NCBI GenBank assembly: GCA_025463905.1
Contig: JAODBJ010000027.1
Span: 1 to 42,239, forward strand
DNA from: Actinomycetes bacterium
Lineage (GTDB): Bacteria > Actinomycetota > Acidimicrobiia > IMCC26256 > PALSA-610
Direction of reading: 5' to 3'
DNA: 42,239 nucleotides
Positions 20,610-29,881 of the stretch are shown piece after piece. Positions within the stretch are counted from its first letter, which is position 1. Every line of letters begins with the position of its first letter. The translations under genes and the position numbers were made by a program. Under the pieces are notes generated by a model. The model was not told the origin of the DNA. It saw nothing but the letters and a program-made list of their open reading frames with translations, and searched no databases.

Positions 20610-22099
20610 CCCACCAGGCGGAGCTGTGGCGCCGGGCAGGGCGTTTTCACGTACAGCACGCGGACGCCGCGCTGGCCGGGGAAATGTTGCTTCGGTTCGT
20701 AGCCGGCCGCGGCCAACAACGTGCCGAGGTTCTTGAAGCTCCCCCAGTAGGCCGCCGACCACACGAGTACACCGCAGACGCGCGGGTCGGATGCGGCCGC
20801 GGCGATCGACGCCGCGGTGATCTGGCCCTGCTGCTGGCGTTTGATCGACGTGTCGACGAAGTAGTCGGTGGTTCGGCGGTGCGAGCGCCATACGAGCCCC
20901 ACCTCGTCGCTCAACGCCCACGCGCCGGACGGGAGAGCTTCGAGCGCGTTGTGCGCAGCGAGTGTGGTGCGGTCGTAGGGCCCGGGGTGAAGGATCGTGC
21001 GCAGGGAGTACACGTGGAGCGGGACGATCACGAGCAGCACGAGCACGATCCAGCGCCGCAAGGGGAGATACAGCGCGACCAGGAGCGCGAGGGGTACGAC
21101 GAGGCTCGAAATGTGATTGCGCCACAACGCCGGTTCCACGACGAGGAACGCGAGCACCACGCCGACCCATAACCACAGCAGGAATACCGCCGTTGCGTCG
21201 TGGTCGCTGCTCGATGCGCGGGAAGACGATGCGCGAGAAGACAATGCGCGAGAAGAAAGGGCGGCGACGATGGCTACCGCGGCCAGCGCGAGCAACAACA
21301 CGTCGCGGTCCCAAAGCGCCGTCGCGATCTTCGCCACGTTTGCGTGGATCGATGCTTCGCGTTGCGACGACGCTTGGTAGTCGACGGTCTGCTTCCACAC
21401 TCGGTCCAGCCCGAACGGTGCCGACACCACCAGCGCGGCGCAGACTGCTGCGGCGCCGCCGGCGATCAGGTCGCGTGGGCGTCGTTCGCGCGCGACGAGC
21501 ACGACTGACGCGGCGCCGGCGAGTACGCCGATGGCCGGCTTCACGAGCACGCCACCCGCGATCAGCAGCGCGACCGTGATCGCGCGCCCGACGCTCGGTC
21601 GCTCGCGGTATCGCAGCGCGGCCAGGAACGCGCCGGCCGTGAAGGCGAGCGTCGCGCCGTCCGCGGTGATCGGGCCGGTTACCCAAAGGACCGAGCCACT
21701 CGTCGCAACCAGTAACCCGGCGACCTACGCGCCTGCTCGCGACGTGAGGCGCCGTGCAATGAAATACGTCAGAACCGTCGCGACGACCCCGGCCAGCACC
21801 GGCGTGACACGCGGCGCGTCGAACGTGCGTAGACCGACGAGGTCGCCGAGGTACAACAGCGGCAGATGCAACGGTCCCTGGCTCGAAAACACGTCGCGGA
21901 ACGGAAGGCCTCCGGCGCGCATCGCCACGACCGACATGCCGTACTCGCCGTCGTCGGGATAGAGGTGACGGGCGGCGAAGAACGCAGGGAGACGCAGCGC
22001 CAGCGCCACCCCCGCGAGCGCCAACGCGTCGGCGCGAACTGCGCCGGTCGAGCGCGACGGACCGGCCGATTTGGTCGGGGCGACGGTCCCTCCGAGCAC
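20606..22099 (-). pseudogene. GT-C (GT39/ArnT-like) glycosyltransferase interrupted by an in-frame TAG at 21725-21727
   Basis: Frame 22099->21728 (124 aa: ...LYPDDGEYGMSVVAMRAGGLPFRDVFSSQGPLHLPLLYLGD...RRLTSRAGA*) continues in the same frame after the TAG as VAGLLVATSGSVLWVTGPITADGATLAFTAGAFLAALRYRERPSVGRAITVALLIAGGVLVKPAIGVL... to the stop at 20606. Confidence 0.8.
21213..21257 (-). repeat. 15-bp in-frame tandem repeat, 3 copies, in the GT-C gene (SSRAL/SSRAS)
   Basis: gatgcgcgggaagac / gatgcgcgagaagac / aatgcgcgagaagaa (+ strand); encodes ALSSRALSSRASSSRASSS on the minus strand. Confidence 0.85.
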
Positions 22100-22216
22100 C
22101 GGCGCACGCTATCCACCGCATGCGCCGCGCGAAGGTCAGTGCGTGGTACTTTCAGTCGTGCCCCCCACGCCGCCTGCTCGGTGTTCTGAGCCTTGGTGGC
22201 CTACACCCTGTCGTAG

Positions 22217-23911
<1,695 letters not shown>

Positions 23912-23926
23912 CCCCGGTTCACGGCA

Positions 23927-24502
23927 GTGGGCACGTTCCGCGTGGTGCGCACGACGCGGGCGGCGCAGGTCGGTTTCCTCGCGATCGACGAGGTCGAGCT
24001 CGAGTCGCCCGACGGTGAGCCGATGCGCCGCACGGTGGTGCGTCATCCCGGCGCAGTAGTGATCGTGCCCGTGGAAGCCGATCAGGCGACCGTGGTGCTC
24101 GTGCGCCAGTACCGGGTCGCAATTGGCTCGCATCTGCTCGAAGTGCCGGCGGGGAAGCGCGACGTCGAGGGCGAGGAGCCGGCAACGACCGCGGCGCGCG
24201 AGCTCGAAGAGGAGCTCGGCATGCGCGCCGGGCGCATGGTGCAGCTCGCCGAGTTCTTCAATACACCGGGGTTCTGCGACGAGCACAGCCATCTGTTCGT
24301 TGCCCTCGACCTCGAACGGGTCGACCAACCGTCACCAACGAGTCCGGAAGAGCGCGACATGACCACCGAGCGCGTCGCGCTCGCCGATGTGGAAACCCTG
24401 ATCTCGACGGGCACGCTTGTCGACGCGAAATCGATCATCGGTCTGCTGCTCGCCCGCCAGTTCCTCGCGGGAGCACTTCCCGGCGTCGACGCGGCGCCAT
24501 GA
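23927..24502 (+). CDS. NUDIX hydrolase (ADP-ribose pyrophosphatase-like)
   Basis: LLEVPAGKRDVEGEEPATTAARELEEELGMRAG matches the Nudix box; GTG start. Confidence 0.92.
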   Translation: MGTFRVVRTTRAAQVGFLAIDEVELESPDGEPMRRTVVRHPGAVVIVPVEADQATVVLVRQYRVAIGSHLLEVPAGKRDVEGEEPATTAARELEEELGMRAGRMVQLAEFFNTPGFCDEHSHLFVALDLERVDQPSPTSPEERDMTTERVALADVETLISTGTLVDAKSIIGLLLARQFLAGALPGVDAAP

Positions 24503-25500
24503 ACGCGGCGGCGCCGGTTTCCGGCGGGTCGAGCGCGCTCGACCAACTTCTCGCAGAGCACGACGTTTGGCTCACGGTCGAACGCGGTCTCGCGCAAAAC
24601 TCGCTCGCGGCGTACCGTCGCGATCTCCGTCGCTACCGCCAGTTCTTGGCCGCTCGAGGCGCGCTTGATCCCGGCGCGATCGGTGAGGGCACGGTCGCGT
24701 CGTACGTCGCGTACCTGCAGTCACTCACCGACGACGACGGTGCAACCCTGCTCGCGCCGTCGTCGGTCGCGCGCGCGTTGGTGGCGGTGCGCTCGTTCCA
24801 TCGCTTCTGCGCGGCTGAAGGGTTGTTGCCCGCGGATCCGAGCGAAGACGTCGGCGCACCACGCGTGCCACAAGGATTGCCGAAGGCCCTCGATGAAGGC
24901 GAAGTGGAAGCGCTGCTCGGCGCAGTGCTCGGCGACACACCCACCGCGTTGCGCGATCGGGCGATGCTCGAACTGCTGTACGCCACGGGCATCCGCATCA
25001 GCGAGTTGGTCGGGCTCGACCGCGGCGACCTCATGCTCGAGGACGCGGTGCTGCGCGTGCTCGGCAAGGGCAACCGCGAACGCATCGTTCCGGTCGGTCG
25101 TTCGGCACGTGCCGCGCTCGACGAATACCTCACGACGGGCCGTCCGTCGTTGCGCACGAGCGCCGGGCGCGGCCGCAACGTGCCGCGCCGCACCGCCGAC
25201 GGTGCGGCCGTATTCCTGAACGCGCGGGGCGGGCGGATCTCGCGCCAAGCCTGCTGGAAGATCGTGAATCACACCGCGTCGCGTGTCGGCCTCGCCGACC
25301 GGATCTCACCCCACGTGCTCCGCCATTCGTGCGCCACGCACATGATCGACCACGGCGCCGATATCCGGGTGGTGCAGGAACTGCTCGGACACGCGAGCCT
25401 GTCGACTACGCAGGTGTACACGCGAGTGTCGCCGGAGCGTCTGCGGGCCGTATACGAGGCGGCACACCCGAGGGCTCGTCGCGACGCGCGACGTTCCTGA
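24499..25500 (+). CDS. xerD: Site-specific tyrosine recombinase XerD
   Basis: ATGA overlap; N-terminal SAM-like domain; LLYATGIRISELVGLDRGDL, HVLRHSCATHMIDHGADIRVVQELLGHASLSTTQVYTRV (R..HxxR..Y). Confidence 0.95.
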   Translation: MNAAAPVSGGSSALDQLLAEHDVWLTVERGLAQNSLAAYRRDLRRYRQFLAARGALDPGAIGEGTVASYVAYLQSLTDDDGATLLAPSSVARALVAVRSFHRFCAAEGLLPADPSEDVGAPRVPQGLPKALDEGEVEALLGAVLGDTPTALRDRAMLELLYATGIRISELVGLDRGDLMLEDAVLRVLGKGNRERIVPVGRSARAALDEYLTTGRPSLRTSAGRGRNVPRRTADGAAVFLNARGGRISRQACWKIVNHTASRVGLADRISPHVLRHSCATHMIDHGADIRVVQELLGHASLSTTQVYTRVSPERLRAVYEAAHPRARRDARRS

Positions 25501-25570
25501 CCAGGCGCGACGCACTCTCCGGGGCATTTCGGCCGCCCGAAGTGCCGGGATATCGCGGTACGCTTCCACC

Positions 25571-25897
25571 ATGGCAGGGAGTATTTCGGAGCGCCGCGAT
25601 CAGCTCAGCGCCGAGCGGGAGCGGGTCTGGGTGCAGCTCGCCGAACTTGGAGTCGGGCGCGACAGCTACGACGAAGGCTTCGCGGATACCGGCCAGGTCA
25701 CGGCGGAACGAGGCGAGGTCGAGGCGCTCGCGGGCAGCCTGCGAGACACGCTGTCCGACATCGACGCTGCGCTGTCGAAATTCGACGCCGGTACCTACGG
25801 CCAGTGTGAAGAGTGCGGCGGTCCCATCAGTGAGGCCCGCCTCGAAGCGGCGCCCGCCGCCCGGACGTGCATCGAGTGCGCGTCGAAACGTCGCTGA
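25571..25897 (+). CDS. TraR/DksA-type zinc-finger protein
   Basis: GTYGQCEECGGPISEARLEAAPAARTCIECASKRR (C4 zinc finger) after a coiled-coil-like N-terminus. Confidence 0.88.
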   Translation: MAGSISERRDQLSAERERVWVQLAELGVGRDSYDEGFADTGQVTAERGEVEALAGSLRDTLSDIDAALSKFDAGTYGQCEECGGPISEARLEAAPAARTCIECASKRR

Positions 25898-25919
25898 CTT
25901 CTCACTCGAGCTCGTCGTG

Positions 25920-26468
25920 ATGTCGCGCGGCGCGCACCTGACCGTGCGATTTGTCGGTTCGCTGTGGCCGTTCGGCCCGTCGGCGAAGCGGATCGCGTGG
26001 GCGGAAACGCTGCTGCAACCGGGCGAGGCGTCCGTGTGGCGGCGCATGCCGCGGGCCGATAGGCGCGAGTCGATCGCGGTCGCCCGACGGGTCGCGGCCG
26101 AACTGATCGCCACTGATCCCGCGACCGACGATGTGCTGGCCGCCGCGCTGTTGCACGACGTCGGCAAGAGCGAGGCGCGCCTGGGTGCCGTCGGCCGCGC
26201 GCTCGCCACGGTGGCTGGTGCCGCCGCGGGCCACGGCATGGCGCGTGCGTGGCAGCAGCAGGGGGGAGTGCGGCGTCGTTACGGGCTCTACCTGCGCCAC
26301 GCCGACGTCGGCGCCGGAATGTTGCAAATGGCGGACGCGCGTCGGCTCGCGATCGAGTGGGCCGAGCACCATCATCGCCCCGAACGCTGGAACACGTTGT
26401 CGATCCCGTACGCGGTTGCGGCGGTGTTGGCACGCGCCGACGGCGAGCGCGTTACAAAAGTGACTTAG
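25920..26468 (+). CDS. HD-domain protein
   Basis: DVLAAALLHDVGKSEARLG ... RHADVGAGMLQMADARRLAIEWAEHHHRP; ATG 25920 lies inside a longer artefactual ORF. Confidence 0.8.
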   Translation: MSRGAHLTVRFVGSLWPFGPSAKRIAWAETLLQPGEASVWRRMPRADRRESIAVARRVAAELIATDPATDDVLAAALLHDVGKSEARLGAVGRALATVAGAAAGHGMARAWQQQGGVRRRYGLYLRHADVGAGMLQMADARRLAIEWAEHHHRPERWNTLSIPYAVAAVLARADGERVTKVT

Positions 26469-26495
26469 GTCAAAAGACTCAAGTGCCGATACTTC

Positions 26496-27092
26496 GTGCC
26501 GATGGCGGCCGACCGATACTTCGTCCGATTGGGTGCACCACCGACGGGAACCGGCATGGGCACTGGCACGGGCGGGGGCACGTCGTCCGATCTCACGAAC
26601 CGCGCCGGGCTCGGTAACGACCGGCCGCGGCCGCGGCGGCGGAAGCGCACGAATTTCGCTCGCCCGATCGGCACCCTGCTCGCGGTTGTCGCCATCGGTT
26701 GGTTCGCCTGGGCGCAGATCGACCAGAACAGCGTCGCGAACCATCAGCTGAGCGGAGTGATCAAGGACGCGAGAGGCCTGGTGGAGAAAGCGTCGACCGA
26801 CCCGAGCCTGAAGCGGGCCGAGAACTTCTTCAACTCCGAGTACACGGGCACCGGGTCGTACCCGAACCTGAGCGACCAGCAGTTGCACTCGGGTGCCAAC
26901 ACCGACTTCGGCGTCGGCGTCGAGGTGTCGTGGTGCTCGGCGAATGCCGTCGTGTTGCAGAGCATGACCGGGTCGGGGGCGCTCAGCCGGTTACTCGTGT
27001 CGGGCAAGACCGTCGGCGACGTCTTCGGGACGCGCCCGTGCCCGGCGAACCTTGCCAACCTCGCGCCCTGGACCGTGCGGCCCGCGAGTTAG
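26496..27092 (+). CDS. Hypothetical single-pass membrane protein with extracytoplasmic Cys-containing domain (possibly pilin-like)
   Basis: Basic segment RPRPRRRKRTNFARP then TM IGTLLAVVAIGWFAWAQI; ectodomain with two Cys. Start may be ATG 26502. Confidence 0.6.
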   Translation: MPMAADRYFVRLGAPPTGTGMGTGTGGGTSSDLTNRAGLGNDRPRPRRRKRTNFARPIGTLLAVVAIGWFAWAQIDQNSVANHQLSGVIKDARGLVEKASTDPSLKRAENFFNSEYTGTGSYPNLSDQQLHSGANTDFGVGVEVSWCSANAVVLQSMTGSGALSRLLVSGKTVGDVFGTRPCPANLANLAPWTVRPAS

Positions 27093-27098
27093 CGCCCG

Positions 27099-27151
27099 AA
27101 CCTGGCGCGTGGGTGCCACCTCGGGCATGCGAGCAATTCCGACGCCAGGTT
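27099..27151. other. Possible three-way-junction RNA/DNA structure in convergent intergenic region
   Basis: P1 aacctggcg (27099-27107)/cgccaggtt (27143-27151); P2 gtgg(27109-27112)/ccac(27116-27119); P3 ctcg(27120-27123)/cgag(27130-27133). Confidence 0.35.
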
Positions 27152-27205
27152 GTGGGACTTCTGCCCCCGTACGGGCGCATAAGTGCGACAACCCGGCGAA
27201 CGGAG

Positions 27206-28222
27206 TTAGCGCGGTCGGGGGAGCAGGCCGGCGGCGCGGGTGGCGCGCGCCATTACTTCTTCGGCTTTCGCGTCCGCCTCTTCGGCGCCTCGTAACAAGC
27301 GGCGGTCGACCTCACCGGGATCGGCTTCGAGCGCCGCGTACCGTTCCTGCACCGGGCGCACGCATTCGATCACGGCGTCCGCGACCGCCTGCTTGAACTT
27401 CCCGTAGCCCGCGCCTTCGAACTCGATCTCGGCTTTCGAAATCGGCGTGCCGCTCGTGGCCGCGTAGATCTCGAGCAAATTCGACACGCCGGGCTTCTCC
27501 GCCGGGTCGTAGCGCACGTCCGTTCCCGAGTCGGTGACGGCGCTCTTGATCTTCTTCTCGATGAGCTTCGGTGGGTCGAGCACGAGGATCGTTCCTTGCG
27601 GCGACTCTTCCGACTTCGACATCTTGCGGGTCGGGTTCTGGAGGTCCATCACGCGCGCCGCGACTTCGGCGTACGTTCCCTTGGGGACCACGAACGTTTT
27701 GCCGAAGCGATGGTTGAAACGGATCGCGATGTCGCGCGCGAGTTCGATGTGCTGGCGCTGGTCGTCGCCCACCGGCACTTCGTCGGTGTCGTAGAGGAGG
27801 ATGTCGGCGGCCATGAGCACCGGGTAGTCGAACAGGCCTGCGCTCACCGACTCTTGCCCGCCCGACTTCTCCTTGAACTGCGTCATGCGGTTCAACTCGC
27901 CGAACGTCGCGACACTGTTGAGGATCCACGTGAGTTCCGCGTGGGCGCGCACGTGGCTCTGCACGAAGAGCAACGAGCGATCGGGTTCGAGGCCGGCCGC
28001 CATCAGCAGGGTTGCCAGGGCGAGCGTGCGGGACGCCATTTCGGCCGGCACGTACGGCACCGTCATCGCATGCAGGTCGACGACGCAATGGATCGCGTCG
28101 CGCCGCAGGGCTGCTTCCGATCCGGCCGGTGGCTGCTCCTCGACCCAGCGCCGGATGGCCCCCAGGTAGTTGCCCAAGTGGACGTCGCCCGACGGTTGGA
28201 TGCCCGAAAATACGCGTGCCAT
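27206..28222 (-). CDS. trpS: Tryptophan--tRNA ligase
   Basis: RVFSGIQPSGDVHLGNYLGAIRRWV ... VDLHAMTV ... NPTRKMSKSEESPQGTILVLD. Confidence 0.97.
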   Translation of the reverse strand: MARVFSGIQPSGDVHLGNYLGAIRRWVEEQPPAGSEAALRRDAIHCVVDLHAMTVPYVPAEMASRTLALATLLMAAGLEPDRSLLFVQSHVRAHAELTWILNSVATFGELNRMTQFKEKSGGQESVSAGLFDYPVLMAADILLYDTDEVPVGDDQRQHIELARDIAIRFNHRFGKTFVVPKGTYAEVAARVMDLQNPTRKMSKSEESPQGTILVLDPPKLIEKKIKSAVTDSGTDVRYDPAEKPGVSNLLEIYAATSGTPISKAEIEFEGAGYGKFKQAVADAVIECVRPVQERYAALEADPGEVDRRLLRGAEEADAKAEEVMARATRAAGLLPRPR

Positions 28223-28298
28223 TCGGGCATTTTCTCAGAAGCGTCTCGGAAGCGAGGAACACAAACTTGTGATTCGCGTCCGCTACCCTGGCTGGGTC

Positions 28299-29111
28299 AT
28301 GCCGTACGAGGTCCAGACGCCGGTCTTCGAAGGCCCGTTCGACCTGCTCCTGCACTTGATTCTGCGGGAGGAGGTCGACCTGTGGGAGATCTCGCTGTCG
28401 ACGATCGTCGACAAATACCTTGCCGAGGTCGACCGCATCGGCACGATCGACCTCGAAACGGCCACCGAGTTCCTCCTCATAGCGGCCACCCTCGTCGAGT
28501 TGAAGGCTCGGCGCCTGCTTCCCGGCGCCGACGACGTCGACCTCGACGAGGAGTTGGCCCGCTTCGAAGAGCGCGATCTCCTGCTCGCCCGGCTGCTCGA
28601 ATGCAAGACGTTCCAGGACGCGGCGCAGTCGCTCCACGGGCGGATGCAGGCGGCAGGGCGCAGCTACGCCCGGGTCGCCGGCCCCGAGGAACCGTTCCGC
28701 AGCCTCGCCCCGGACCCGCTCGAGGCAACGCCGCTCGGCACGTTCGTCGCGGCGGCTTGCCGCGCGCTGCTGCCCAAGCCCACGGTCGAGGTGCGCACCG
28801 ACCACATCGCCCCCGTCCGGGCGAGCGTGCGGGACGCGATCGAGACCGTGCTCGCACTCCTTCCCGAGCGGGGCTCGATTCGCTTCCGCGACCTCGTCGC
28901 CAACGTCGAGGAACGACTCGAGGTGATCGTTCGGTTCCTCGCCGTCCTCGAACTGTTCAAGCAGGGCATCGTCGATCTCGACCAGGCCACGAACTTCGGA
29001 GAACTCCTCGTCCGCCCGCTCGCGGCCGGTGAGCGGGCCGCCCTCGACCTCGACTCGATCGAGGATTGGGAAGACGAACCGCGAGAGATCGTCGAGAAGG
29101 TGCGGGCGTGA
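28299..29111 (+). CDS. scpA: Segregation and condensation protein A
   Basis: PYEVQTPVFEGPFDLLLHLILREEVDLWEISLSTIVDKYL...EFLLIAATLVELKARRLLP. Confidence 0.95.
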   Translation: MPYEVQTPVFEGPFDLLLHLILREEVDLWEISLSTIVDKYLAEVDRIGTIDLETATEFLLIAATLVELKARRLLPGADDVDLDEELARFEERDLLLARLLECKTFQDAAQSLHGRMQAAGRSYARVAGPEEPFRSLAPDPLEATPLGTFVAAACRALLPKPTVEVRTDHIAPVRASVRDAIETVLALLPERGSIRFRDLVANVEERLEVIVRFLAVLELFKQGIVDLDQATNFGELLVRPLAAGERAALDLDSIEDWEDEPREIVEKVRA

Positions 29112-29881
29112 CCGACTTCGACACGCAGCCGCAAATCGATCTCGAAGCGCGCCGCGCCATCGAAGCCGTAGTGCTGGCCGCGACCGAACCGGTCGATCCG
29201 GCGGTGCTCGCCCAGCTCGTCGAAGTCCCCACCGCGCGCGTCGAGGAGATATGCGACGAACTCGCCGCGGAGTACGAGTCCGAGGGACGCGGCTTCACGC
29301 TGGTGCGGGTGGCAGGCGGCTATCGCTTCCAAACCCATCCCGACGCGGCGGCGTACGTCGAACGGTTCGTGCTCGACGGGCAACACGCACGCCTGTCGGG
29401 CCCGGCGCTCGAAACGCTTGCCATCGTTGCCTACAAACAGCCGATCTCCCGCGCGCAGGTGTCGGCGATTCGCGGCGTGAACGTCGACGCGACGCTGCGC
29501 ACACTCGTCGCTCGGGGCTACGTCGAGGAAGTCGGCCACGAACATGTGCCGGGCAACCCGGCGTTGTTCGCGACCACGAGCATCTTCCTCGAGCGCCTCG
29601 GACTCGACTCGCTTCACGATCTGCCGTCCCTCGCCGACTTCATCCCCGACTCGAACATCGTCGAGACGCTCGAGCGCGGTCTGTTCCTTCGCATCGAACG
29701 CCGGACCATGTCCGACGATCGCGACGAAGATGTCGACGGTGATGTCGACGGTGACGTCGACGGTGACGTCGACGGTGACGTCGACGGCGGGGATCTCGAT
29801 GACGCGGGCGACGAGGGCGACGGTACGGATGTCGGGCCCATCGCGGCCGAACTCCAAGCTGGGCTCGACGACCTCAGCTGA
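29108..29881 (+). CDS. scpB: Segregation and condensation protein B with acidic DVDG-repeat C-terminal tail
   Basis: GTGA overlap with scpA; ARRAIEAVVLAATEPVDPAVLAQLV...LSGPALETLAIVAYKQPISRAQVSAIRGVNVDATLRTLVARGYVEEVG. Confidence 0.95.
   Translation: MTDFDTQPQIDLEARRAIEAVVLAATEPVDPAVLAQLVEVPTARVEEICDELAAEYESEGRGFTLVRVAGGYRFQTHPDAAAYVERFVLDGQHARLSGPALETLAIVAYKQPISRAQVSAIRGVNVDATLRTLVARGYVEEVGHEHVPGNPALFATTSIFLERLGLDSLHDLPSLADFIPDSNIVETLERGLFLRIERRTMSDDRDEDVDGDVDGDVDGDVDGDVDGGDLDDAGDEGDGTDVGPIAAELQAGLDDLS
29729..29788 (+). repeat. 12-bp tandem repeat, 5 copies (DVDG)5
   Basis: gatgtcgacggt x2, gacgtcgacggt x2, gacgtcgacggc; encodes DVDGDVDGDVDGDVDGDVDG in ScpB. Confidence 0.95.

Noticed and set aside
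20606-21550. Treating 20606-21550 as an independent intact gene
   Set aside because: The same frame extends upstream with GT-C-like sequence to the TAG and beyond to a DDGEYG-containing N-terminus, so an interrupted gene is more likely.
21725-21727. Genome-wide TAG recoding (stop codon reassigned)
   Set aside because: Many clear genes in this window end in TAG (e.g. the RGG-TPR gene, korB, HAD, the 743-aa protein, GT4) at sensible C-termini.
20523-22121. 532-aa minus-strand ORF spanning the GT-C locus
   Set aside because: Different frame from the GT-C protein, Arg-rich with no membrane helices or motifs; a GC artefact. The real frame is the one interrupted at 21725.
24499-25500. Tyrosine recombinase as a sign of a mobile element or integron
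   Set aside because: Sequence and context (NUDIX upstream, scp genes downstream) match housekeeping XerD; no att sites, tRNA or cargo boundaries seen.
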